The notes: generated from the sequence alone by a model not told the origin. Positions 7,924 to 16,708 are shown, numbered from the stretch's first letter. The stretch is 64,000 nt of DNA from Sphingomonas crocodyli (GCF_004005865.1 NZ_SACN01000001.1:1426001-1490000), one strand, 5' to 3'. Translations and numbers: made by a program.

Positions 7924-10002
7924 ATGCCAGCTTCTGCTCTCAAGGCTGACCGCCGCAACGCGCCCGACGATAATGTCGATTGGAAGCGTGTAGCCTATCT
8001 CGTCCATCTGTCGCGGGCGCTCGACGAAATGGAGGAAACGCGCCTCGTCCCTGAAAAAGAGGTGCTCTACCAGTTCTCGGCACGCGGCCATGACATGGGG
8101 CAGATCCTGCTCGGTTGTCGTCTCGATAATCCCCAGGATGCGAGCTGTGGTTATTATCGGTCGCGCCCCCTTTTGCTCGCGCTGGGCGTGAATGTGGCCG
8201 ATGCGCTCGGTTCAGCGATGGGGCGTGCTGGTGGCTATTCAGATGGCCGCGACATCGGTGTCGTTTTCAACTTCCCTAATCCAACCGGCGCATCGGCGCT
8301 TCCGATGTGTGGTGGCGTGGGGGCGCAATATACGCCGACGGCCGGCTGGGCGCAGGCGATCGAATATTATCGCACCGTCGTGAAAGATCCTGCTTACGAC
8401 CAGGCGCTTGCTGTCGTTTTGGGCGGTGACGGATCGGTTGCATCTAACGGCTTTTGGGCCGCGCTGACGATCGCGACCACTCAGAAGCTGCCGATGCTAT
8501 TTTACATCGAGGATAATGGCTTTGGCATTTCGGTGCCGTCGACCTTCCAGACCCCTGGCGGCAATATTGCGGCCAATCTGGCGAGTTGGAAGGGCCTTGA
8601 GATCTTCTCAGGCGATGGCACCGATCCAGCAGAGGCCGCGCGTCTTGTCGACGAGGCAACGACCTACGTCCGAGAGCAGCGCGCACCTGCGATGCTGCGC
8701 CTGACTGTGCCGCGTCTGCAGGGCCACAGTTTCCAAGATACTCAGACCTATAAATCGCCAGAATTTGTCGAGTCTGAATGGGCACGCGACCCGCTGCCCA
8801 AGCTCAAATCTTATCTCGTCCCGGCCGTGCTGAGCGAGGCCGAATGGGATGGTCTCCAGGCCGATGCCAAGGAGACCGCCGAAGCCGCCTGTGTTGAAGC
8901 TAAGGCACGTCCTATCTCGCAGCCAGAAAGCGTTCTCAAGAACGTCTTTTTCGAAGGTGAGATGCAGGCCGAAGGCGGAATGGCGCTGCATGGCTATGTC
9001 GCACCTGTGGCGACCGAGGAGCCCAAACCCGAAGGGCAGCGGATCAATATGGTGACGGCGATCCGTCGCACGCTCGATCATGAGCTGACCATCAACGAGA
9101 AGGTCGTTTTGTTCGGTGAGGATATCGGGCCCAAGGGCGGTGTTCACGCCGTAACCCTTGGCCTGCAGGAAAAGTTTGGGACGAGCCGCGTCTTCGACAC
9201 CTCGTTGTCGGAAGAGGGGATTATCGGTCGTGCTGTCGGCATGGCGATGGCGGGGTTGATGCCTGTGCCGGAAATCCAGTTCCGCAAATATGCCGAGCCT
9301 GCCACCGAGCAGATCAACGATTGCGGCACGATGCGGTGGCGCACGAATAATCGCTTTGCAGCCCCAATGGTCGTCCGCATCCCCGGCGGCTTCTTCAAGT
9401 GCGGTGATCCTTGGCACAGCCAGACCAACGAGGTCGCGTTCGTGCATAATCCCGGCTGGAAGGTGGCTGTGCCGTCCAACGCTGAGGATGCGGTTGGTCT
9501 GCTTCGCGCCTCGATGCGTGGCAATGACCCCGTCATTTTCTTCGAACATCGCAACCTGCTCGACCTGGCTTGGGCGCGCCGTCCCTATCCCGGTGACGAT
9601 TTCGTGCTGCCTTTTGGCAAGGCCAAGTTCACCAAGCGCGGCAATGACATCACCATTGTCACGTGGGGCGCGATGGTGCCTCGCTGCGAGGATGCCGCTG
9701 AGCATATTTCGGCCGATGTCATTGACCTGCGCACCTTGATGCCGTGGGACCGTGAAGCCGTGCTCGAGTCCGTTCGGCGGACCCGGCGCTGCCTCATCGT
9801 TCACGAGGATCTCCAGACGGCGGGTTTTGGCGCTGAGATTGCGGCCGTGGTTGCGGATGAGGCCTTCATGGACCTCGATGCGCCGGTGGCGCGCGTGACC
9901 ATGCCCGATATTCCCAGCCCGCATAATCCGCTGCTGCTCGATTGGGCAGTGCCATCGGTCGAGCGCATTCGCGCCAAGATCGACGAACTGATCGCGTTCT
10001 GA
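7924..10002 (+). CDS. Fused 2-oxoacid dehydrogenase E1 (alpha-beta) subunit
   Basis: 692-residue fusion of both E1 subunits of a branched-chain-type 2-oxoacid dehydrogenase. The alpha half (1 to about 350) carries the thiamine diphosphate motif GGDGSVASNGF with GDG at 168-170 and ending in IEDNGFG. The beta half begins near residue 370 with INMVTAIRRTLDHE and GEDIGPKGGVHAVT. The enzyme decarboxylates a 2-oxoacid and reductively acylates the lipoyl group of E2. It lies 14 bp behind the aminotransferase and 10 bp before E2. The family acts on branched-chain 2-oxoacids; the context suggests phenylpyruvate as substrate instead. Confidence 0.9.
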   Translation: MPASALKADRRNAPDDNVDWKRVAYLVHLSRALDEMEETRLVPEKEVLYQFSARGHDMGQILLGCRLDNPQDASCGYYRSRPLLLALGVNVADALGSAMGRAGGYSDGRDIGVVFNFPNPTGASALPMCGGVGAQYTPTAGWAQAIEYYRTVVKDPAYDQALAVVLGGDGSVASNGFWAALTIATTQKLPMLFYIEDNGFGISVPSTFQTPGGNIAANLASWKGLEIFSGDGTDPAEAARLVDEATTYVREQRAPAMLRLTVPRLQGHSFQDTQTYKSPEFVESEWARDPLPKLKSYLVPAVLSEAEWDGLQADAKETAEAACVEAKARPISQPESVLKNVFFEGEMQAEGGMALHGYVAPVATEEPKPEGQRINMVTAIRRTLDHELTINEKVVLFGEDIGPKGGVHAVTLGLQEKFGTSRVFDTSLSEEGIIGRAVGMAMAGLMPVPEIQFRKYAEPATEQINDCGTMRWRTNNRFAAPMVVRIPGGFFKCGDPWHSQTNEVAFVHNPGWKVAVPSNAEDAVGLLRASMRGNDPVIFFEHRNLLDLAWARRPYPGDDFVLPFGKAKFTKRGNDITIVTWGAMVPRCEDAAEHISADVIDLRTLMPWDREAVLESVRRTRRCLIVHEDLQTAGFGAEIAAVVADEAFMDLDAPVARVTMPDIPSPHNPLLLDWAVPSVERIRAKIDELIAF

Positions 10003-10012
10003 GGCGGGGAAG

Positions 10013-11302
10013 ATGGGATATATCGATATTCTTGTGCCCATCGAGCAGGAGGGCACCAAAGCGATCGTCCGGAATTGGCTCCGGAAAGTCGGTGAGCGGG
10101 TCGAGGAAAATGATCCTCTGGTTGAACTCGAGACCGACAAGGTTACGCAGGAAGTGCCAGCACCTGGCGCTGGCGTAATCGCGGAAATCTTACTGCAATC
10201 CGACGCGGAGGCTGAGCCTGGCGCTCTGCTCGGCCGCCTGCGGATCGGTGACGAGGCGTTGGCGTCTGGCCAATTCTCCGACGCCTCGGGGGATGCTGGG
10301 GCTACGCCTGAGGGGGCAAGCTTGGCCCCGGCATCCTCATCGACTGAGCCATTGGAAGATAATGCTGTTGTCTCAGCCCTGTCTCCTGCGGTGCGTCGCG
10401 CGGTGAAGACCCATAATATTGAACCTGTCACCATTCGCGGTACGGGCAAAGGCGGCCGTATTACCCGCGCGGACGTCGACAAGGCTGTTGCCAACCGCGC
10501 GGCCACTCCAGCGGTTGCGCCGGTCATCGAGGTGGCTCCAATTGTCCCGAAGCCTGCCTCAGTGCCGGTGGCGCGCGAAGAGGTGCCGCTTGCCGTTGGC
10601 GGGGTCCGCTCGGTTCCACACGACCGGATGCGTTTGGCGATCGCGCAAAACATGCTCAACAGTGTGACCGTGGCGCCGCACGTGACCGCCATGTTCGAGT
10701 GCGATTTCACCGCGATCATGGCGCACCGCAAGAAGCATAAGGCTGCTTTTGCCGCCGATGGTGCGAACCTGACCTTTACGGCCTATTTCATCGCCGCCTG
10801 CGTGGCAGCGATGAAGGCGGCGCCAGCGATCAATAGCCGCTGGTTTGATGATCGCTTGGATATCTTTGACGACGTCAACATCGGCATTGGTACCGCGCTT
10901 GGCGACAAGGGCCTGGTCGTACCGGTCGTCTCGAAATGCCAGGAGCTGTCGCTGCTTGGTATCGCGAAGCGGCTGACCGAGATGGTGGATCGTGCCCGCG
11001 GCAATAAGCTCACGCCGGCCGACATGCGGGGTGGCACTTTCACCATCTCTAATCACGGCGTCTCGGGCTCACTTTTCGCATCGCCGATCATCATCAATCA
11101 GCCCCAATCTGCCATTTTGGGGATTGGGAAGACCGAGAAGCGTGTCGTCGTGCGTGAGGTCGATGGGATCGACACCATCCAAGTCCGGCCGCTTTGCTAT
11201 GTCTCGCTGACCATCGATCATCGGGTGGTGGACGGACACCAGACCAATGGTTGGCTGTCGCGCTTTGTCGAGGTGATCGAAAACTGGCCCACCGATGGTT
11301 GA
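10013..11302 (+). CDS. Dihydrolipoamide acyltransferase (E2) of the 2-oxoacid dehydrogenase complex
   Basis: 429-residue E2. One N-terminal lipoyl domain has the lipoylated lysine at Lys43 in ELETDKVTQEVPAP. A peripheral-subunit-binding domain lies at about 121-163 (ALSPAVRRAVKTHNI, GKGGRITRADV). The C-terminal catalytic domain ends with DHRVVDGHQTNGW, giving the catalytic His403 and Asp407. Proline/alanine-rich linkers separate the domains. It would pass the acyl group to CoA; with phenylpyruvate the product would be phenylacetyl-CoA. No E3 (lipoamide dehydrogenase) gene is present here, so a shared E3 encoded elsewhere must serve. Confidence 0.92.
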   Translation: MGYIDILVPIEQEGTKAIVRNWLRKVGERVEENDPLVELETDKVTQEVPAPGAGVIAEILLQSDAEAEPGALLGRLRIGDEALASGQFSDASGDAGATPEGASLAPASSSTEPLEDNAVVSALSPAVRRAVKTHNIEPVTIRGTGKGGRITRADVDKAVANRAATPAVAPVIEVAPIVPKPASVPVAREEVPLAVGGVRSVPHDRMRLAIAQNMLNSVTVAPHVTAMFECDFTAIMAHRKKHKAAFAADGANLTFTAYFIAACVAAMKAAPAINSRWFDDRLDIFDDVNIGIGTALGDKGLVVPVVSKCQELSLLGIAKRLTEMVDRARGNKLTPADMRGGTFTISNHGVSGSLFASPIIINQPQSAILGIGKTEKRVVVREVDGIDTIQVRPLCYVSLTIDHRVVDGHQTNGWLSRFVEVIENWPTDG

Positions 11303-11726
11303 AGCCAAAATGGACCAGCAGCCACCACAGGATCTGGCTGCCGTGCGGGTGATTGCGATGCCGGCAGATACCAATCCTTCGGGGGATATCTTCGGCGGTT
11401 GGTTGATGTGTCAGATGGATTTGGCTGCGAGCAACGTAGCAGCCCGGCGCGCTGAGAGCCGTGTGGCGACGATCGCGGTTGATTCCATGACCTTCCTAAA
11501 GCCGGTGAAGGTTGGTGATGAGGTCTCCGTCTACGCGGTCCTAGGCCGTACGGGGCGTACGTCGCTGACGATCGAGGTGGAGGCGTGGCGTCGGCCTTTG
11601 CATCGCAATGCGGCTGAGAAGGTGACCGAGGCCGCCTTTACCTTTGTTGCGATCGGCGACGATGGGCGACCCACACCGTTGCCCGAACCATCACATTCGA
11701 CACCCAGCAATGAAAGCGGGACATGA
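11295..11726 (+). CDS. YciA-like acyl-CoA thioesterase
   Basis: 143-residue hotdog-fold thioesterase of the YciA/BACH type, with PADTNPSGDIFGGWLMCQMD followed by TIAVDSMTFLKPVKVGD. Its start overlaps the E2 stop by 8 bp, so it is translationally coupled to the acyltransferase. A role in trimming excess acyl-CoA made by the E1/E2 complex fits the coupling. This is a second, distinct thioesterase in the region beside PaaI. An internal ATG at 11310 is an alternative start. Confidence 0.85.
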   Translation: MVEAKMDQQPPQDLAAVRVIAMPADTNPSGDIFGGWLMCQMDLAASNVAARRAESRVATIAVDSMTFLKPVKVGDEVSVYAVLGRTGRTSLTIEVEAWRRPLHRNAAEKVTEAAFTFVAIGDDGRPTPLPEPSHSTPSNESGT

Positions 11727-12025
11727 CGATAAAACTTGTCGCTCTGTATAAGCGGCCCTCGGTCGAGGTGGCATTCCTCACCCATTATGAGCAGGTCCAT
11801 CTGCCCTTGATGCAAAAGGTGCCTCACCTGGAAAAGGTGGAGGTCTTTCGTGATGTCAGTAGCCCCTTCGGCGAAGCGCCTTATTTTCTCGTCGCCGAGA
11901 TGCATTTCGCTGATCGCGCTCGCTTCGATGCGGCGATGGCCTCTCCTGAAAACCGGGCCGCGGGCAAAGACCTCATGACGTTTGCAAAGGACCTTGTGAC
12001 GCTCTTGGTCCTGGCGAGCGAATAA
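11723..12025 (+). CDS. EthD-family dimeric alpha/beta-barrel protein
   Basis: 100-residue protein of the EthD type (Pfam EthD), recognised by the N-terminal TIKLVALYKRPSVEVAFLTH, the central HYEQVHLPLMQKVPHLEK and LVAEMHFADRARFDAAM. Members form ferredoxin-like dimers and often accompany aromatic degradation operons, but few have a defined reaction. The ATG overlaps the stop of the thioesterase by 4 bp, so it is the last coupled gene of the aminotransferase operon. No catalytic function is claimed. Confidence 0.78.
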   Translation: MTIKLVALYKRPSVEVAFLTHYEQVHLPLMQKVPHLEKVEVFRDVSSPFGEAPYFLVAEMHFADRARFDAAMASPENRAAGKDLMTFAKDLVTLLVLASE

Positions 12026-12070
12026 GCTCCACTTATGATGGACGCGCATAAACCAGGCTAAAATGCCAAG

Positions 12071-12111
12071 CGAACCCGCTCTATCGTCATCCGGGGCGAT
12101 AGGTGGGTTCG
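12071..12111 (+). promoter_or_regulatory. Long hairpin covering the cysE ribosome binding site
   Basis: The arm CGAACCCGCTCTATCG (12071-12086) pairs with CGATAGGTGGGTTCG (12097-12111) around a 10-nt loop; only the middle (GCT against GT) is unpaired or imperfect. The right arm ends 4 bases before the cysE ATG and contains the purine-rich stretch AGGTGGG that would act as ribosome binding site. Folding would hide it, which suggests translational control of cysE or a cis-acting regulatory RNA. Confidence 0.5.
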
Positions 12112-12115
12112 CGAC

Positions 12116-12916
12116 ATGACGGTGCAGCAGCATTTGGCAAAAGCTTCGCAGCTTGGCTTATGGGAAACCATCGGCGCAGAGGCCCAGCAATTGGGGGCCA
12201 AAGAGCCCCTGCTACGACAGTTGCTCCAGTCGCTCATCATCGAGCGCCCTTCTTTGCCGGAGGCTCTCGCTGCTATCTTGGTACGTGATCTGCGCATCGC
12301 CGAGATGGATGAGACCGCATTTCACGACATATTGGCTGAAGCTTTGTCTGACCCGGCCATTGCGGCAACGTTGGTTCGAGACCTTCAAGCTGTTCGCGAT
12401 CGTGATCCGGCGTGCACCACTTATTTGCACGCACTCCTCCACTATAAGGGGTTCCGGGCTCTGCAGGCCCACAAAGTTGCCCATCGGCTTTGGACCGAGC
12501 AACGTAGCGAGCTTGCGTCGTGGATCTCTGGCCGCGTCTCGCTCACCTTAGGGCCAGATATTCACCCCGGAGCGCGGATCGGTGGCGGGATCATGCTCGA
12601 TCATGGAGCGGGCGTTGTGATCGGGGAGACGGCCGTCGTCGAAGACGATGTGTCGATCCTCCAGAACGTTACCCTGGGCGGTAGTGGGAAAATCTTGGGT
12701 GACCGGCACCCCAAAGTCCGGCGTGGCGTCATGATCGGCGCGGGCGCGAAGGTGATCGGGAATATCGAAATTGGTGCGTTCAGTAAGATCGCGGCTGGAA
12801 GCGTTGTGCTCAAGGATGTGCCAGCGCGCTGCACGGTTGCTGGCGTGCCGGCGCAAGTCGTTCGTATACATGGGAGTGTTGAAGCCCCAGCAGCAAGCAT
12901 GGACCAACATATTTGA
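12116..12916 (+). CDS. cysE: Serine O-acetyltransferase
   Basis: 266-residue CysE, the first step of cysteine synthesis (serine plus acetyl-CoA to O-acetylserine). The helical N-terminal domain starts with LGLWETIGAEAQQLGAKEP; the left-handed beta-helix of hexapeptide repeats covers about residues 140-245, with HPGARIGGGIMLDHG carrying the Asp-His catalytic pair and TLGGSGKILGDRHPK the acetyl-CoA loop. The C-terminus ends DQHI; a C-terminal Ile is what CysK needs to form the cysteine synthase complex. The gene follows a hairpin that overlaps its ribosome binding site. Confidence 0.95.
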   Translation: MTVQQHLAKASQLGLWETIGAEAQQLGAKEPLLRQLLQSLIIERPSLPEALAAILVRDLRIAEMDETAFHDILAEALSDPAIAATLVRDLQAVRDRDPACTTYLHALLHYKGFRALQAHKVAHRLWTEQRSELASWISGRVSLTLGPDIHPGARIGGGIMLDHGAGVVIGETAVVEDDVSILQNVTLGGSGKILGDRHPKVRRGVMIGAGAKVIGNIEIGAFSKIAAGSVVLKDVPARCTVAGVPAQVVRIHGSVEAPAASMDQHI

Positions 12917-12962
12917 TTGTCGCGGGGAGCCGTGAACGACGAACGATGATGTCGACTATGCG

Positions 12963-13790
12963 CTAAGCTGGCGCACGGCGGTGCCACAAAGGTTCGGGGT
13001 TTGCGTCATAGAAGCTTTGGACGCGATCCCAGGCCTCTTCGGCCGAAGAGACGAACTGAAACAGCTCGAGGTCACGCGCTGCGATCATGCCCGCATCGAC
13101 GAGCGTGTTGAAGTTGATGACCTGCTTCCAGAAGCTCTGATCGAACAGGAGCACGGGCACGACTGGCATCTTTCCCGTCTGCATCAGGGTCAGAATGTCG
13201 AAAAGCTCATCGAGCGTCCCAAAGCCCCCAGGGAAGACGGCCACAGCCTTGGCGCGCAGGATGAAATGCATTTTGCGCAGTGGGAAATAGTGGAATTGGA
13301 AGCTTAGCTCGGGGGTGACGAACGCATTGGGTATCTGCTCGAAAGGCAGCACGATGTTGAGGCCTATCGATGCGCGGCCAACGTCGGCTGCACCGCGGTT
13401 GGCGGCTTCCATGATCGATGGGCCTCCGCCCGAACAGACCACGAAATTCCTGCTGCCGTCCTCACCTTCAGGCACGCTGCTGGCAAGGCGGGCAAGGGCC
13501 CGGGCTTCCTCATAATGGGAGCGTTGATTGTCCGCGGTGCGGCGGGGATCCGTCACGGGCGTTCTGGCAGAGCCATAGATGACGAATGTGGATTCAATCT
13601 TGGCATCATCGAGGAGCATTTCGGGCTTGAGCAATTCAAGTTGAAAGCGAAGCGACCTTAACTCGTCGCGCTCGAGGAAATTGAGATCTCGGTGTGCCAA
13701 TTCATACGTGGAAAGAGCCGGCGGGGCGCCCGGGGTGGTTGCGGCACGCTCGTGGCGCGGGCTGTCATTCTTGCGAAATTGATTGGTCAT
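12963..13790 (-). CDS. LOG-family protein (TIGR00730 Rossmann fold, nucleotide phosphoribohydrolase-like)
   Basis: 275 residues with the LOG/lysine-decarboxylase-like signatures GGGPSIMEAANRG (121-133) and PGGFGTLDE (187-195). Proteins with PGGxGTxxE cleave nucleoside 5-prime monophosphates to base and ribose 5-phosphate; plant homologues make cytokinins, and bacterial ones are often mis-named lysine decarboxylases. About 60 N-terminal residues, including a low-complexity charged start, precede the fold, longer than in minimal LOG proteins. It ends the left-facing series that begins with the ECF sigma factor, 3 bp after the MBL-fold gene. Confidence 0.85.
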   Translation of the reverse strand: MTNQFRKNDSPRHERAATTPGAPPALSTYELAHRDLNFLERDELRSLRFQLELLKPEMLLDDAKIESTFVIYGSARTPVTDPRRTADNQRSHYEEARALARLASSVPEGEDGSRNFVVCSGGGPSIMEAANRGAADVGRASIGLNIVLPFEQIPNAFVTPELSFQFHYFPLRKMHFILRAKAVAVFPGGFGTLDELFDILTLMQTGKMPVVPVLLFDQSFWKQVINFNTLVDAGMIAARDLELFQFVSSAEEAWDRVQSFYDANPEPLWHRRAPA

Positions 13791-13793
13791 TGG

Positions 13794-15068
13794 TCATCGC
13801 CCGATTGAAGGGAAAGGCGCATGCGTCTGCAGGCGCTTGGAGGCTTTGATGTCACCGGTGAAGCGGAGCTGGTCAGTTTCGTCGCGGCTATCGGTGACGA
13901 AGGTGCGGTAATGGCCGTCCGGTGAGACGCGCACCACGACATGACCCTCTGTGCTCTTCACCTTTGGCACAAAGCGTTCGTTGACGGCGCGGCTTGCCGG
14001 ATCGAGGCGGGTTATGAAGACATCCTTGGTGGGACGACCACGCCAAGCATCGGCCATGCGCTGTAGCGATGCCATTGCTGGATGCGTCGCATGCCAAGCT
14101 TGAATGACGTAGGTGTCCGCCGCGAGCGTGCGCGCAAATTCCGGCCAGCATGCGTCAAAATAGCCGTGATGATTGGCGGCCGCGACGTCGACTTGGCCGG
14201 TCGCGCGCGCGATCGGTGTTTCGACATCGAGCCAGGGAATGGCGCCATCATGTGTGTCAGCGACAAGATCGCCGCCGGTAAAATACCGGAAGGGCCCATA
14301 TTCGAGGACCAGCGCGATCGACATATGGTTTTCTTCGGGCGTGCCTTCGGGCGTCCATGACTGGCGCGGCGGTAGCAGGTCGCGGGATTGGCCATTGCCG
14401 CCGCTCCAAACGCGTCCGTTGCCCCCTGTGAACCGCACAGTGAAGGCGCCGGGCGTTCGGCTGACGAGTTGCTCTTTCGAGCCGACGGCAACGTGCTGAA
14501 CTTTGCGCCCATTTTGCAGGCGCGCGGTCAGCCAGGCGAAATGGTTCGCTGCGAAAGGCGCATCGATCAGGGGCAGGGGGTCATAATCTGGAAAGCCACG
14601 ATCGATGACGAGATCTGCGGGCATGAGCGCATCGACCTCGCTCAGACCCGATAAGACATATCCTTCAGGCGCTTTGGGATCCCCATCCTTTGGCGAGCCA
14701 ACATGGTCAGGATGGACGTGGGTGGCGATCATATAATCGAGCGTGGTGCGCTTGGCGGCGCGGGCATGGCGCAACGCATAGCGCGCGACCCATTCTCCCG
14801 CTCTTCGCGTGTCATTGGGGCGCAGCGGCGTTGAGGCAGGTGGGCCGCCTCGCGTTGCACCGCAGTCGATGAGAATGGTCGTTCCGTCCGGCCCCATGAT
14901 GAAGGTCGCGTTGCCAACGCCGGTGTCGATATGGTGGATATCGAGCATCCCCGGTGTCCAGGCCGGTAAGGTGTAGGCGGTGGTTGCTGACGCCCGATCG
15001 GGTTTCACTGTCTGAAGGCCTAGGCCGACCAGACTGCCGAGCATCAGCTCACGGCGATTCAGTTCCAT
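13794..15068 (-). CDS. Tat-exported metallo-beta-lactamase-fold hydrolase
   Basis: 424 residues. The N-terminus MELNRRELMLGSLVGLGLQ is a twin-arginine-type signal, so the enzyme is probably exported folded to the periplasm. The MBL metal motif HVHPDH is at about residues 115-121, preceded by DCGATR and followed by GGDLVAD and a later ANHHGY His pair, so the dinuclear metal site looks complete. The start at 15068 is chosen because it places the twin arginine at residues 5-6; it lies 2 bp after the tannase-family gene. Substrate unknown; an ester or lactone linked to the tannase step is possible. Confidence 0.8.
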   Translation of the reverse strand: MELNRRELMLGSLVGLGLQTVKPDRASATTAYTLPAWTPGMLDIHHIDTGVGNATFIMGPDGTTILIDCGATRGGPPASTPLRPNDTRRAGEWVARYALRHARAAKRTTLDYMIATHVHPDHVGSPKDGDPKAPEGYVLSGLSEVDALMPADLVIDRGFPDYDPLPLIDAPFAANHFAWLTARLQNGRKVQHVAVGSKEQLVSRTPGAFTVRFTGGNGRVWSGGNGQSRDLLPPRQSWTPEGTPEENHMSIALVLEYGPFRYFTGGDLVADTHDGAIPWLDVETPIARATGQVDVAAANHHGYFDACWPEFARTLAADTYVIQAWHATHPAMASLQRMADAWRGRPTKDVFITRLDPASRAVNERFVPKVKSTEGHVVVRVSPDGHYRTFVTDSRDETDQLRFTGDIKASKRLQTHAPFPSIGR

Positions 15069-15070
15069 AC

Positions 15071-16708
15071 TCACCGGTCGCCCGTCCCCTTCGCGCAAGC
15101 GAAGCTGGAGGCGATGTCGGTGTTGCCGCTGCCGTCATAGCGAGTGATCTGCGGATAAGGGCAGATCGGTCTGGATAAGCGCCGGGATGGGGCGTTCGGA
15201 ACCGGGCCCGAGCCCACAAACATTTGCGGTGCGACACCCTTCTCGACCCATTGTTCGAGCGCCGTAATGAGGTCGCGTTTTGGATCGGTCGTGTCCGCAT
15301 CGACGGTGATCGCAGTGGGGCCATCCCCGCCGTAGCAATGACCCATGCCAGGGATCAGAAAGAGCCGATAGAAAGAGGTGATGGGATCATTGGCTACGCT
15401 TTGCTGGTCGGGAAAGCGGGCCATGAATGCCATTACCGCTTCGTAATAAGCGATCGATGCCCCGGCGGGCATGAGAGCGTCCGACCAACCATGATAATGG
15501 ATGAGCTTGCCCCCGCGGGCTCGAAATGACCGCAAGTCAGGATTGGTAGCATCGACAACAGGGGCACCCTTGCGATCGGAAAGGGCGATATCCTTGTCGA
15601 AGTCGAGAGACCGGAAATCCCAATCGCGGCGTTCGAACAGCGCTTGGCCGAAATAGGTGTCTCCGAACGAGCTCATCCCTGGCTGCCAGGGCGTGATAAG
15701 ATTGCTGCCTGGAGCATTCTCGATCCCTGGCGGATAGCCAGGATATATCTGCTCGCCGGTCCGCGGATTGCGGGGACCATCGTAGATCTGCCGCAAAGTG
15801 GCGACCTGGGGGTCTGTGAGGCAGTTGTCGGTGGCAGTGCCGCTGCATGTCAGAACCGCTGGATCAAAGCGGCAGAAGCGCGGATCCGCAATCAGTCCGT
15901 CCGTCACGCCATCTATCTGATCACAAGCCGACATTACCGCGTTTTGAATGAGCGCGCGTTTGGTGATTGGTATTGCCCCAGGGGAGCCGGCACGCTGAGC
16001 TTGCTGGGTCCATATCAAGCCGGCAGCCCATCGCGACCAGGCATTGCCGGGATTGCCAGCGAGGATGCCGTCAAAATATTCCGGAAAGCGTTGAGCTGCC
16101 ATCAGGGCTTCGCGGCCACCGTCGGAGCAGCCCACAAAATAGGAATGTTGGGCAGGGCGTCCGTAAAATGATGTGATGGCTGCGGTCGCAACCCGTCTGG
16201 TTTCGCTGAGCGCGCGTGAGCCGAAGTCGATCAGCTTTTCTGGATGACCGATCGCAAACTCAGCAGATCTTTGTCCCTGACCGTGATCGTCTACCCCACC
16301 TTGATGCCCGTTGTCGGTCGACGCTGCGGCGAAACCACGCTTGAGTGCATCGGCTAGAGGGCGCCTATGGATCGCGCCAGCCCAACCGCCATTGCCAATC
16401 TGCTGATATCGGCCGTTCCACCCGGTCGCGGGCAGCCAGATCTCTATGCCAATCTCGGAATCGCGTGTCGGCCGTGCGATGGCCTTCACCTCGCAATGTG
16501 GGGCGAGCGTGACCGTTTTAGCGCCGGATATGGTTGGAGCGGAGCTTGGATAGTCTTTGGCGTCAATGAACGTCGTTGAGAGGATTTCGACGTTGGGGAG
16601 ATCGAGTTTGCTTAGTTTGGTGCACGCATTATCGGAGGTCCGCCGCGGACTGGCAGCCGCCGGCTCGAGCGCGGCCAGGCTCACCAATAGCGACAAAAGA
16701 GCGGTCAT
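15071..16708 (-). CDS. Secreted tannase/feruloyl esterase family protein
   Basis: 545 residues from the ATG at 16708, which gives a clean signal peptide (LLSLLVSLAALEPAAAS). The tannase-family CS-D-HC arrangement is visible: nucleophile Ser in VGCSDGGREA near residue 195, Asp in HGWSDALMPAG, His in PGMGHCYGGDG, with the two cysteines next to Ser and His forming the family disulfide. Substrates in the family are galloyl, feruloyl and similar aromatic esters. The gene is 80 bp behind the STN-type TonB receptor and probably in its operon, so the receptor may import the ester or its products. Confidence 0.85.
   Translation of the reverse strand: MTALLSLLVSLAALEPAAASPRRTSDNACTKLSKLDLPNVEILSTTFIDAKDYPSSAPTISGAKTVTLAPHCEVKAIARPTRDSEIGIEIWLPATGWNGRYQQIGNGGWAGAIHRRPLADALKRGFAAASTDNGHQGGVDDHGQGQRSAEFAIGHPEKLIDFGSRALSETRRVATAAITSFYGRPAQHSYFVGCSDGGREALMAAQRFPEYFDGILAGNPGNAWSRWAAGLIWTQQAQRAGSPGAIPITKRALIQNAVMSACDQIDGVTDGLIADPRFCRFDPAVLTCSGTATDNCLTDPQVATLRQIYDGPRNPRTGEQIYPGYPPGIENAPGSNLITPWQPGMSSFGDTYFGQALFERRDWDFRSLDFDKDIALSDRKGAPVVDATNPDLRSFRARGGKLIHYHGWSDALMPAGASIAYYEAVMAFMARFPDQQSVANDPITSFYRLFLIPGMGHCYGGDGPTAITVDADTTDPKRDLITALEQWVEKGVAPQMFVGSGPVPNAPSRRLSRPICPYPQITRYDGSGNTDIASSFACAKGTGDR

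Noticed and set aside
12963..13790. Lysine decarboxylase
   Set aside because: The PGGxGTxxE motif marks the LOG family; there is no PLP-binding domain, so the common database name is misleading.
13794..15068. Arylsulfatase or beta-lactamase call for the Tat-exported MBL protein
   Set aside because: The metal motif fits many MBL hydrolases; nothing in the sequence shows a lactam or sulfate substrate.
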